From contig JAMWCO010000001.1 in the NCBI GenBank assembly GCA_023818785.1, positions 1 through 26,664 of the forward strand: DNA of 26,664 bases, in the 5' to 3' direction. Of the stretch, positions 17,054 to 24,307 are shown one piece after another. Positions within the stretch are counted from its first letter, which is position 1. Every line of letters begins with the position of its first letter. The position numbers and the translations under genes were made by a program. This stretch comes from Candidatus Omnitrophota bacterium (GTDB lineage Bacteria; Ratteibacteria; UBA8468; B48-G9; JAFGKM01). The notes under the pieces are model-generated. The model was given only the letters and a program-made list of their open reading frames with translations. It did no database searches and was not told the DNA's origin.

Positions 17054-17456
17054 AGTATGGAAAATATTTATTATAAAAATTTTCCCATTCTAATTCATCC
17101 CATACCTCTATCCTTTTACCAGCACCAGATATAACAATATTCTCTTTTATTCCAGCATACTCAATGAGTTGTAAAGGTATTAAAACTCTTCCTTGTTTGT
17201 CAATCTTGCCTTTGAAAGAACCAGAATAGAATAGTCGCGTAAATATCCTTGGATTACCTTTTGTAAAGGAGAGTTCATTAATTTTTTCACATTGCTCTTC
17301 AAAAGTCTTCTCTGTAAAAATAAAAAGACATTTTTCAATCCCTTTTGTTATGTAAATAATATCTCCTTCTTTTTTTATCAACTGCCTCAACTTAGAAGGG
17401 ATTACAATTCTCCCTTGTTTATCAATTTTACTCCTATATTCACCAAAATATACCAT
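17022..17456 (-). CDS. mraZ: Transcriptional regulator MraZ
   Basis: A 144-residue protein made of two tandem SpoVT-AbrB DNA-binding domains. Each has the hallmark DKQGR-[IV]-x-IP: SKIDKQGRIVIPSKL (9-23) and GKIDKQGRVLIPLQL in the second half. MraZ forms a ring and, in bacteria where it was studied, represses or tunes its own dcw operon by binding short direct repeats near the promoter. Here it is the first gene of the operon, about 12-20 bases downstream of a good promoter, with AAAGG upstream of its ATG. I do not see the TGGG-type repeats known from enterobacteria, so its operator must differ or be degenerate. Confidence 0.95.
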   Translation of the reverse strand: MVYFGEYRSKIDKQGRIVIPSKLRQLIKKEGDIIYITKGIEKCLFIFTEKTFEEQCEKINELSFTKGNPRIFTRLFYSGSFKGKIDKQGRVLIPLQLIEYAGIKENIVISGAGKRIEVWDELEWENFYNKYFPYYGEISEKILE

Positions 17457-17474
17457 TTTATACCTTTTTTATAA

Positions 17475-17503
17475 ATTAAATATCCTTTTTTTTATTTTGT
17501 CAA
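17475..17503 (-). promoter_or_regulatory. Sigma70-type promoter of the dcw operon
   Basis: Read on the minus strand: a perfect TTGACA (17498-17503), a 17-base spacer, then TTTAAT (17475-17480). The -35 lies in a tandem TTGACTTGACA. Transcription would start around 17468, giving a very short leader before mraZ. No second convincing promoter was seen inside the dcw block, so all genes to alaC may depend on it. Confidence 0.6.
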
Positions 17504-17725
17504 GTCAAATTGCCAATAATTTTAAACTCTTTGAGTATCAATCTTTTTAGATTTTTTAATTTTCACAACTTACTAATTTTGAACAAATTTTTACTAAAGT
17601 TCTTAAAAACCAAAATCTCTGTAAAACTTTCTGTTTTATTTCTTCACTACAAATTAAAAGGAAAAAATAAGAGATAATATAGATAAGTCAATAAGTTAGA
17701 AAATATTTATAAAAGGGTTAGTTTG
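17504..17725. other. Intergenic region upstream of the dcw promoter
   Basis: About 220 bases of very AT-rich DNA between the end of the sugar isomerase gene and the dcw promoter. I see no open reading frame with a ribosome-binding site, no structured RNA and no strong minus-strand terminator for the isomerase transcript. It may hold operator sequences for MraZ, but none is recognisable. A small AATCT/AGATT hairpin at 17540-17553 faces the wrong way for a useful terminator. Confidence 0.5.
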
Positions 17726-18949
17726 TTATTTTCTTTTTTCTTCTATTATCTTTTGATATCCACTTTCAATATATGCTTTTATAGGGTCGTAATGTAGTCC
17801 TTTTTCAAGAAGTGCTTTATAAACAATTGGTCTTGTATCGCATAAAGAAATAGCATTATTAAAGAATCTATTCGCAAGAATTATCTCATCTTCTCTTTGC
17901 AATTTTTTTATTTTTTCTATATCAACAAGTACAGAGCGTGCAAGAGAAATTTGTAAAGAATTAATTGAATGTAAAATTGCATGAAACCTATTTTCTCTTC
18001 CACATGCCTGGTCAATCATATATGCCCAATTCTTCTTTTTATCTTTATTACATATAACATCTCCTTTAACAAGTTCATAAAATATCCTTGCCATTTGTAA
18101 ATTTGGTTCAACTGAATGGTCATCATCAGCAGCATACCTTGTATTAAAATGGAATCCACCTGGCATATTTTCAGAAATTAAAATAGCAACAATCTGTTCT
18201 ATATTTATTCCATGAGGATGATGTCCAATATCAATTAAAACACCTACATTTTCACCAAGAGATTTTGAAAGTATATAAGAAGTACCCCAATCAGGAATTG
18301 TTGTACTGTATGTTCCAGGTTCAAATAGTTTATATTCAATTAAAATCCTCACATCTTTAGAAATTTTTTTATAACTTTCTATCAGAGATTCCTTCATATT
18401 TTCATAATTTTCTTTTAAGTCAATTTGTCCAGGATATAAAGAACCATCTGGAAACCATAATGTTAAAAGGTTGTTCCCAAATTTTTTTGCAATCTGACCA
18501 CCAAATATTGTCTGCTCTATATATCTTTTTCTTATTTCTTTAATAGGAGAGGTAAAACTTCCTCTATAAGAACCTGTGAGAAAATATGTTGGATTTATTG
18601 CTCCAAGAGATATCCTTTTTTCTTTACAATACTGATAAACCTTTTCAACAATTTTATAATCTGGTTCTATTCCATCTTTTGAAAAATCCCATAAAACATG
18701 AGTTGCTATTCTTGGAGTACAACCTGTAAGTTTATGAACAAATGAAGCATCATCTATCTTTTCATAAATATTTCTTGCAGCACCAGGTGGCGTATAATTT
18801 CCAAATCTTCCTCCACCAAAATTTCCAAAAACCCAACTTGGAATTTCTACTTCAAAATTTTTAAGATATTCAATTGCTTTATTAACTTTTTCTTTCCCAA
18901 ATTCTTCTTCAAGTTGTCTAATACCATTTTCAATCCATTTCTCATTCAT
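17726..18949 (-). CDS. rhaI: L-rhamnose isomerase-type sugar isomerase (RhaI family)
   Basis: A 407-residue TIM-barrel aldose-ketose isomerase. Candidate metal and catalytic residues are E205 (LIEYKLFEP), D240 and H243 (LIDIGHHPHG), H267 (GGFHFN), D275 and D277 (AADDDHS), and D313. Their spacing matches what I remember for the Pseudomonas stutzeri L-rhamnose isomerase (E219, D254, H257, H281, D289, D291, D327), so the active site looks intact. Such enzymes use two Mn or similar ions and accept several deoxy- and aldo-sugars. No rhamnose kinase, aldolase or transporter gene is adjacent, so the in vivo substrate is open. The ATG at 18949 follows AAGGGG; a longer reading to 19021 would run into the RNase P RNA and is rejected. 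Confidence 0.87.
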   Translation of the reverse strand: MNEKWIENGIRQLEEEFGKEKVNKAIEYLKNFEVEIPSWVFGNFGGGRFGNYTPPGAARNIYEKIDDASFVHKLTGCTPRIATHVLWDFSKDGIEPDYKIVEKVYQYCKEKRISLGAINPTYFLTGSYRGSFTSPIKEIRKRYIEQTIFGGQIAKKFGNNLLTLWFPDGSLYPGQIDLKENYENMKESLIESYKKISKDVRILIEYKLFEPGTYSTTIPDWGTSYILSKSLGENVGVLIDIGHHPHGINIEQIVAILISENMPGGFHFNTRYAADDDHSVEPNLQMARIFYELVKGDVICNKDKKKNWAYMIDQACGRENRFHAILHSINSLQISLARSVLVDIEKIKKLQREDEIILANRFFNNAISLCDTRPIVYKALLEKGLHYDPIKAYIESGYQKIIEEKRK

Positions 18950-18974
18950 ACTAACCCCTTTTAAAATAAAAAAT

Positions 18975-19324
18975 GAAGGAGTGGATTGTAAGCCGGATTC
19001 TGTTTTTAGGTGCCTATTCATCTTGGTCAGAAGTTGCCTTCTGACTCATGCGGTCTACCCGAACCATTTGGGCCAGGAAACCCATTGGTTCTACTTGACC
19101 TTGCTCCAGGTGGGGTTTGCCTTGCTCTACCTGTCGCCAGGTAGACGGTGAGCTCTTACCTCGCCTTTTCACCTTCATCCACCATGGCTTATGGTGGATT
19201 GTGTATTTTCTGTGGCACTTTCCAGGTATTACTACCTGTTCCTGTTAGGAACCACCCTCCCTGGTGGAGTCCGGACTTTCCTCCTATCAAAATATATGGT
19301 AGGCAGACACCCATCCACTCCTTC
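18975..19324 (-). ncRNA. rnpB: RNase P RNA, bacterial type A
   Basis: About 350 bases encoding the catalytic RNA of RNase P, which matures tRNA 5' ends. The 5' and 3' ends form a perfect P1 helix (GAAGGAGUGGAU with AUCCACUCCUUC). The P4 core strands are present: GGAAAGUCCGGACUCC at 19266-19281 and ACAGAAUCCGGCUUACA at 18987-19003. The universal GAAAGUGCCACAGAAA segment, the AGGCGAGGUAAGAGCUC block and the GGCAAACCCC loop of P15 also fit type A. It is much richer in G+C than its surroundings. The first base overlaps the stop codon of the RNase HI-like gene, so its promoter must lie inside that gene or it is processed from a longer transcript; TTGTTC with an 18-base spacer to TTATTT is a weak candidate. 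A U-rich stretch follows P1, before the isomerase gene. Confidence 0.97.
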
Positions 19325-19733
19325 AAAATAACTCATTTTTCTTTTCAAGGAACAAATTAGCAATCTTATCAGCAATTTTATTTTCTTCTCTTTTTATATA
19401 TTTAATCTTAATATTGTTATACCTTGATAGTAAATATTTTGAAATAAAATGTAAAATCTTTAACTCCTCATCCTTAACTTTATATTCACCATTGATTTGT
19501 TTGACAAGAAGTAAACTATCACTTTTAACCTCAACTTCATCTGTTTTGAAATTTAGACATTCTATTAAAGCACAAATTAGAGAAATATATTCTGCGACAT
19601 TATTTGTTGTAATACCAATTTGGTTTCCTAACTTTTTATATATTTTCCCATTTTTAAAGACAACTATCCCATATGAACTTTTACCTGGATTCCCTTTTGA
19701 AGTACCATCAATGTAAATCTCTATCTTATCCAT
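19323..19733 (-). CDS. RNase HI-family protein
   Basis: A 136-residue compact RNase H fold of the short reverse-transcriptase-like (archaeal/YpeP-type) RNase HI group. The expected metal ligands are all visible: D9 in YIDGTSKGNPG, E48 in NNVAEY, D72 in VKSDS, and D122 in REENKIADKIAN. It should cleave the RNA strand of RNA-DNA hybrids. It lacks the basic protrusion of E. coli RNase HI. The ATG shares a base with the stop of the upstream zinc-ribbon gene (TAATG), so the two are coupled. Its stop codon overlaps the 5' end of rnpB. Confidence 0.88.
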   Translation of the reverse strand: MDKIEIYIDGTSKGNPGKSSYGIVVFKNGKIYKKLGNQIGITTNNVAEYISLICALIECLNFKTDEVEVKSDSLLLVKQINGEYKVKDEELKILHFISKYLLSRYNNIKIKYIKREENKIADKIANLFLEKKNELF

Positions 19734-20434
19734 TAATATAAAATTCTACTACAATTTTCACACTGGACTATTTCTTTTTTCTTTTTCACTCTTTCAACTA
19801 TATATGTAGGAAGAGACATAAAACATCCACTACATATTCCATTTTCTATCTTTACTATTGCTATATTATCCTTTTTATTTTTTCTTATTTTTTCATATAA
19901 ATTGTATGCTTTAAAGTCAATTTCTTTTACAAGTTCTTCTCTCTCTTTCTTCTTTATCTCTAATTCTTTTTTTAAATTCTCTATTTTCTTTTTTTCTTCT
20001 TCTATTTTTTTAAAGATATGTTCTTTTATTTTCTTTAACTCTTCTTCTAAAATCTTTTCTTTTTTTATAATTTCTTCTTCTTTCTCCATTAATATTAAAA
20101 CTTCTTCCTCTATATCTGAAATTTTTTTCTTTATATTTGCTATTTCAATTAGGAGGGCTTCATATTCTTTATTTGTTTTAACAGTGCCAAGTTTTTTATC
20201 TAAATTATTTTTTTCTTCTTCATAACTTCTAATTTCAAGTTCTTTCTCTTTTCTATCAAGTTGTATTTTTTTAAGGTCATCCTTTGCTTCTTTTATCTTT
20301 TTTTCTATATCTTCTATTTCTCTATTAAATCTTTTTTCTTTTTCAGGAAATGAATTTATTTCTCCCTCTTTTTCAAATATTTCCTCATCAATTTTTTGAA
20401 GAATAATAAGTTTTTCTATTTCTTCTGTAATCAT
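19733..20434 (-). CDS. Coiled-coil C4-type zinc-ribbon protein (CT398/HP0958-like)
   Basis: A 233-residue protein with a long charged N-terminal part, roughly residues 5-185, rich in Glu, Lys and Ile/Leu heptads that form an antiparallel coiled-coil hairpin. It ends with a zinc ribbon whose ligands are C201, C204, C225 and C228. This layout is that of Chlamydia CT398 and Helicobacter HP0958 (FlgZ). HP0958 binds sigma54 and flagellin mRNA, but a general function for the family is not established. No sigma54 or flagellar genes are in this window. An AAAGG-containing site precedes the ATG at 20434. It is the first gene of a unit with the RNase HI-like gene and rnpB. Confidence 0.87.
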   Translation of the reverse strand: MITEEIEKLIILQKIDEEIFEKEGEINSFPEKEKRFNREIEDIEKKIKEAKDDLKKIQLDRKEKELEIRSYEEEKNNLDKKLGTVKTNKEYEALLIEIANIKKKISDIEEEVLILMEKEEEIIKKEKILEEELKKIKEHIFKKIEEEKKKIENLKKELEIKKKEREELVKEIDFKAYNLYEKIRKNKKDNIAIVKIENGICSGCFMSLPTYIVERVKKKKEIVQCENCSRILY

Positions 20435-20467
20435 CCCTTTCCTTTTTAAGTTTTCAATTAAAAATAG

Positions 20468-20496
20468 AAAATATCATAAATTCAAAATAAAGTCAA
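20468..20496 (-). promoter_or_regulatory. Sigma70-type promoter for the zinc-ribbon/RNase HI unit
   Basis: Read on the minus strand: TTGACT (20491-20496), a 17-base spacer, then TATTTT (20468-20473), preceded by TGA as in an extended -10. The -35 lies 18 bases from the -35 of the divergent ribBA promoter. Confidence 0.55.
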
Positions 20497-20514
20497 AAAT
20501 AATTTTAACAAGTT

Positions 20515-20542
20515 TTGTTTTTTAATTTAAAAGTGATATAAT
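20515..20542 (+). promoter_or_regulatory. Extended -10 promoter for the ribBA operon
   Basis: TTGTTT (20515-20520), a 16-base spacer, then a perfect TATAAT (20537-20542) preceded by TGA, giving the extended TGnTATAAT form. RNA would start near 20549, leaving a leader under 40 bases. That is too short for an FMN riboswitch. Confidence 0.6.
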
Positions 20543-20550
20543 TTATTTGA

Positions 20551-20570
20551 AAAAGTTGTGGAAAAGTTGT
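20551..20570 (+). repeat. Tandem 9-base direct repeat in the ribBA leader
   Basis: AAAAGTTGT occurs at 20551-20559 and again at 20562-20570, an 11-base period or about one helical turn. It lies just downstream of the predicted ribBA transcription start and 16 bases before the ATG. It could be an operator or a leader RNA element, or a chance repeat in AT-rich DNA. Confidence 0.45.
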
Positions 20571-20586
20571 TAGAAAATAGTAAAAA

Positions 20587-21816
20587 ATGGAAAGCAAAAT
20601 TTTCAGTCAAATAGATGAAGTAATTGAAGATATAAGAAATGGAATACCTGTTATAGTTGTTGATGATGAAAATAGAGAAAATGAGGGTGATATTATTGTT
20701 GCATCTGAAAAGATTACTCCAAAAATAATAAATTTTATGGCAAAAGAAGCAAGGGGACTTATATGTGTTGCATTACTTCCGGATAGAATAAAAGAACTTA
20801 ATTTGCCTCCAATGGTTTCAGATAATACTGCTATCCACAAAACTGATTTTACAGTAAGTGTTGATGCTGCTTATGGAGTAACGACTGGAATTTCTGCATA
20901 TGATAGAGCATTCACAATCAAACTTTTAATAGATAAAAATACAAAACCCCAAGATTTAGCAAGACCAGGCCATATTTTCCCAATAAAAGCAAAAGAAGGT
21001 GGAGTTCTTGTAAGGGCGGGTCATACTGAAGCGGCTGTTGACCTTGCGAAAATTGCAGGACTTTATCCTTCAGGAGTATTATGTGAAATTATGAAAGAAG
21101 ATGGAAGTATGGCAAGATTACCTGATTTGATTGAATTTGCTAAAAAACATAAATTAAAAATTGTAACAATAAAGGACTTGATTGAATATAGAAGAAAAAG
21201 AGAAAAACTTATTGAAAGAATAGTTGAAACATTTTTACCAACTGAATTTGGAGATTTTAAGTTAATTCTTTATAGAGACAAAATAGAAAAAAATTATCAT
21301 ATAGCAGTTGTAAAAGGAGATTTAACTCTTAAAGATGAAAAAGATAGTATACTTGTAAGAGTACATTCTAAGTGTATAACAGGAGATATTTTTCAGTCAA
21401 AGAGATGTGATTGTGGCAAACAACTACATAAAGCACTCCAAATGATTGAAAAAGAAGGTAGAGGTGTTCTTGTTTATTTACCTCAAGAAGGGAGAGGGAT
21501 TGGACTTGCAAATAAAATAATGGCTTATAAACTTCAAGATGAAGAAAAACTTGATACAGTTGAAGCAAATATAAAACTTGGATTTCCACCAGATTTAAGA
21601 GATTATGGAATTGGAGCACAGATTCTTGTTGACCTTGGTTTAACAAGAATAAGACTTTTAACAAATAACCCAAGAAAAATTATAGGACTTGAAGGATATG
21701 GTATTGAAATTATAGATAGGATTCCAATAGAAATAGAACCAAATTTTTATACTAAGAATTATTTAAAAACAAAAAAAGAAAAACTTGGTCATCTTATAGA
21801 AATGGAAAATGAATAA
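20587..21816 (+). CDS. ribBA: Bifunctional RibBA: DHBP synthase and GTP cyclohydrolase II
   Basis: A 409-residue fusion. Residues 1 to about 205 are RibB (ribulose 5-phosphate to 3,4-dihydroxy-2-butanone 4-phosphate), with DDENRENEGD (26-35), GVTTGISAYDRA and RAGHTEAAVDL (H146). Residues from about 206 on are RibA (GTP to the pyrimidine precursor), with zinc ligands C263, C274 and C276 (RCDCG), PQEGRGIGL, the catalytic pair D336/R338 in DLRDYG, and LLTNNPRKI. Together they start both branches of riboflavin synthesis. RibA reads VHSKC where most have VHSEC. The ATG at 20587 lacks a strong ribosome-binding site. It overlaps the next gene by 8 bases. Confidence 0.96.
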   Translation: MESKIFSQIDEVIEDIRNGIPVIVVDDENRENEGDIIVASEKITPKIINFMAKEARGLICVALLPDRIKELNLPPMVSDNTAIHKTDFTVSVDAAYGVTTGISAYDRAFTIKLLIDKNTKPQDLARPGHIFPIKAKEGGVLVRAGHTEAAVDLAKIAGLYPSGVLCEIMKEDGSMARLPDLIEFAKKHKLKIVTIKDLIEYRRKREKLIERIVETFLPTEFGDFKLILYRDKIEKNYHIAVVKGDLTLKDEKDSILVRVHSKCITGDIFQSKRCDCGKQLHKALQMIEKEGRGVLVYLPQEGRGIGLANKIMAYKLQDEEKLDTVEANIKLGFPPDLRDYGIGAQILVDLGLTRIRLLTNNPRKIIGLEGYGIEIIDRIPIEIEPNFYTKNYLKTKKEKLGHLIEMENE

Positions 21817-22609
21817 AATACCAAAAACAAATGTTGGTGGAATTTATGTTTCCCGTCTTATATGTGGGACAAACTGGATTTTAGGTTATTCACATCAAAC
21901 ATCTTCAAAGGATAGAATGATAAAACAAATTATGGAAGAAAAAAAGATTATTGATATTTTATGTACCTGTATGAAAAATGGAATAAATGCTGTAATGGGA
22001 CCACCTAATGAACTCTTATCAAAATGTATTGATAAAGTAAAAGAAAAGTTTGGAGAAGAATTAATATATATCTGTACACCCTGGAAAATAGAGGAAATTG
22101 ATTGGGCAAAAGAAAAGGGAGCAAAGATATGTATGCCCCATACATCTGTTACAGATACTTATGTTAACAAAAGAGAGAAAAATTTAAAAGGGATTGAAGT
22201 ATGGCTTGAAAAAATAAGAGAATATGAAATGATACCTGGACTTTCAACTCATGTTCCTGAAACAATTATTTATGCAGATAATACAAATCTTGATGTAGAA
22301 ACATATATACAAATTTATAATCCTATAGGATTTTTATGCAATATAGAAGTTGAATGGATTTATAAAATTATTAATGAAGCAAAAAAACCAGTTATGATAA
22401 TAAAACCATTTGCTTCTGGAAGAATTAGTCCTTTTGTTGGACTTAATTTTGTTGTAAATACTATTAGAGATATTGATATGATAACAATTGGGTTTAACTC
22501 TCCTTATGAAGTTGAAGAGGATGTAGAAATCTTTCTTTCTATAATTGAGAAAAGAAAATCAAATTTAGAATATCAAATAACAAGAAGTAAGAAAAATCTT
22601 GAAAAATAA
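21809..22609 (+). CDS. Unrecognised protein, aldo/keto reductase-like TIM barrel, between ribBA and ribH
   Basis: A 266-residue soluble protein that I cannot assign to a characterised family. Several blocks sit where aldo/keto reductases have theirs: VSRLICGTNW near the N terminus (13-22), NGINAV at 57-62, and near the C terminus KPVMIIKPFASGRI followed by MITIGFNSPYEVEEDVEIF. This suggests an AKR-type (beta/alpha)8 barrel. The AKR catalytic Asp and Tyr are not visible where expected: GINAVMGPPNELL replaces the usual GIN-x-[FI]-D-T-A-x-x-Y-G, so ordinary NADPH carbonyl reduction is doubtful. A CTC pair (C52, C54) and other cysteines occur. The start ATG overlaps the ribBA stop by 8 bases, and ribH begins 13 bases after its end, so it is embedded in the riboflavin operon. 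A role linked to flavin precursors is inferred from position only. Confidence 0.7.
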   Translation: MNKIPKTNVGGIYVSRLICGTNWILGYSHQTSSKDRMIKQIMEEKKIIDILCTCMKNGINAVMGPPNELLSKCIDKVKEKFGEELIYICTPWKIEEIDWAKEKGAKICMPHTSVTDTYVNKREKNLKGIEVWLEKIREYEMIPGLSTHVPETIIYADNTNLDVETYIQIYNPIGFLCNIEVEWIYKIINEAKKPVMIIKPFASGRISPFVGLNFVVNTIRDIDMITIGFNSPYEVEEDVEIFLSIIEKRKSNLEYQITRSKKNLEK

Positions 22610-22622
22610 AAAAGGGGGGAAA

Positions 22623-23084
22623 ATGAAAATAATTGAAGGATACTTTGATGCAAAAGGTAAAAAATTTGGAATAATTGTAAGTAGATTTAATGAATTTATT
22701 TCAAAAAGGTTGCTTGATGGAGCAATTGATTGTTTAAAAAGACATAATGCAGATGATGAGAATATAGAAATTATTTGGGTTCCAGGAGCAGTTGAAATGG
22801 TTTATGTCCTTGGAAAATTGCAAGAAAAGAATCAATACGATGCAATAATTTGTCTTGGAGCAATAATAAGAGGAGATACACCACATTTTGAATATGTTGC
22901 AAGTCAAATAACAAGGGGTATTTCTCAGGCAAACTTTTTAGGGAAAATACCTATAACTTTTGGGATAATTACTGCAGATAGTATAGACCAGGCAATAGAA
23001 AGAGCAGGAACAAAAGCAGGAAATAAAGGATGGCAAGCAGCACTTTCAGCAATAGAAATGTCAAATTTAAAAAATAAAATTTAA
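22623..23084 (+). CDS. ribH: 6,7-dimethyl-8-ribityllumazine synthase RibH
   Basis: A 153-residue lumazine synthase, the usual length. It condenses the RibB product with 5-amino-6-ribitylaminouracil. Landmarks are SRFNEFISKRLLDGA (20-34, with F22 for substrate stacking), VPGAVEM (53-59), CLGAIIRGDTPHFEYV (77-92, catalytic H88), and FGIITADSIDQA. The protein normally forms pentamers or 60-mer capsids. I chose the ATG at 22623 because a very strong AAAGGGGGG site lies just upstream; an upstream ATG at 22599 inside the previous gene has no such support. No ribD or riboflavin synthase (ribE) gene is in the window. Its 3' end overlaps the opposing flavoprotein gene by 4 bases. Confidence 0.95.
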   Translation: MKIIEGYFDAKGKKFGIIVSRFNEFISKRLLDGAIDCLKRHNADDENIEIIWVPGAVEMVYVLGKLQEKNQYDAIICLGAIIRGDTPHFEYVASQITRGISQANFLGKIPITFGIITADSIDQAIERAGTKAGNKGWQAALSAIEMSNLKNKI

Positions 23085-24307
23085 ATATTAATTCCTGAAA
23101 CATAACCAGTTGAAAAGTATGCCTGCAAATTATATCCACCTGTTTTTCCATCAATATCTATTACTTCTCCAGCAAAATAAAGATTTTTTAAAATTTTAGA
23201 TTCCATTGTCTTTGGACTTATTTCATCAACACATACACCACCTCTTGTAACCATACTTTCATAAAAAGGTCTTGGCTTTTTAACTATAAGTGAAAAATTT
23301 AAAAGGCTTTCAGCAAGTATTTTTCTTTCTTTTTTTGTTATTTGATTTGCTTTTTTTTCTGAATCTACACCTGAAATTTCTAAAAATTCATCAATTAGAC
23401 CAGAAGGAATTAAATTTTTAAAAAGATTTTTTAATATTTTATTTGGGTTTTGATTTATCTCTCTCTGCAATCTATTATCAAGTATTTCTTCATTTAAAGC
23501 AGGTTTAAAATTTATTATAATTTTTATTTCTCCTTTACCATAATTTTCAGAGATATTTCCGCTCAAATTTAAAATCGCAGGTCCACTAACTCCATAATGA
23601 GTAAATAAAACCTCTCCAAATTCCTCTCCTATTTTTTTATCATTTAAATATGAAATTACTTTTACATTCTTTAAATTTATTCCTTGCCATTTCTTTATAA
23701 AATTTTCTTTTATTTCAATTCCACATAATGCAGGAACAGGGTTTATTATCTTATGTCCAAATTTTTTAGCCCAAACAAAACCATCTCCTTGTGAACCAGT
23801 TTCTGGAAAACTTTTACCACCAGTTGCTATAATAACTTTTGCACATTTAAAAATTCTTTTATCAGTTATAACCTTAAATCCATTTTTTAACTTTTCAATA
23901 TCAATTACTCTCTCTTTTAAAAAAACTTTAACTTTATTCCTATCAAGAATCTTTTTTACTGTTTTTACAACATCTTCTCCATTTTCACTTTCTGGATATA
24001 CTCTTTTTCCTGTATCTATTTTTAGTTTAAGACCATTATTTTCAAAAAATTCAAAAAGGTCTCTATTTGAAAATTGATGAAAAACATTTATTAAAAACTT
24101 ACCATTTCTATATTTTGATAAATAATCATTATTAATTTCATTCATATTTGTTAAATTACATTTTCCTTTTCCTGTTAAAAGCAATTTTTTACATATTTGA
24201 TTATTTTTCTCAATTATTACAACTTTTTTACATCTTTCAGATGTAAAAATTCCAGAAAAACAACCAGAAGGTCCAGCACCAATTATAATCACATCAAACC
24301 CTTCCAT
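23081..24307 (-). CDS. BaiN/HI0933-family NAD(P)/FAD-dependent oxidoreductase
   Basis: A 408-residue flavoprotein of the HI0933/YhiN family (BaiN in gut clostridia). It has an N-terminal FAD-binding motif GAGPSG (10-15), the family block LLLTGKGKCNLTN, IATGGKSFPETGSQGDG, THYGVSGPAIL, and the C-terminal second FAD region LYFAGEVIDIDGKTGGYNLQ. Reductase activity on bile-acid intermediates is reported for one member, but most have no known substrate and that role should not be carried over here. The ATG directly follows the stop of the radical SAM gene, so the two are co-transcribed. Confidence 0.9.
   Translation of the reverse strand: MEGFDVIIIGAGPSGCFSGIFTSERCKKVVIIEKNNQICKKLLLTGKGKCNLTNMNEINNDYLSKYRNGKFLINVFHQFSNRDLFEFFENNGLKLKIDTGKRVYPESENGEDVVKTVKKILDRNKVKVFLKERVIDIEKLKNGFKVITDKRIFKCAKVIIATGGKSFPETGSQGDGFVWAKKFGHKIINPVPALCGIEIKENFIKKWQGINLKNVKVISYLNDKKIGEEFGEVLFTHYGVSGPAILNLSGNISENYGKGEIKIIINFKPALNEEILDNRLQREINQNPNKILKNLFKNLIPSGLIDEFLEISGVDSEKKANQITKKERKILAESLLNFSLIVKKPRPFYESMVTRGGVCVDEISPKTMESKILKNLYFAGEVIDIDGKTGGYNLQAYFSTGYVSGINI

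Noticed and set aside
17540..17560. AATCT/AGATT hairpin followed by T residues
   Set aside because: It would terminate plus-strand RNA, but no plus-strand gene leads into it; the stem is only five AT-rich pairs.
17457..17600. MraZ operator repeats near the dcw promoter
   Set aside because: I looked for TGGG-type or similar short repeats at about 10-base spacing and found none convincing.
18950..19021. N-terminal extension of the sugar isomerase
   Set aside because: The extra codons come from the 3' end of rnpB; the ATG at 18949 has a good AAGGGG site and the protein then has normal length.
19148..19360. A 70-codon plus-strand open frame
   Set aside because: It lies across the antisense of the RNase P RNA, whose conserved helices explain the sequence; no ribosome-binding site.
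19902..20225. A 107-codon Ser/Phe-rich plus-strand frame
   Set aside because: It is the antisense image of the Lys/Glu-rich coiled coil on the minus strand.
20435..20586. Possible FMN riboswitch upstream of ribBA
   Set aside because: The leader after the predicted start is under 40 bases and none of the conserved FMN-element segments is present on either strand.
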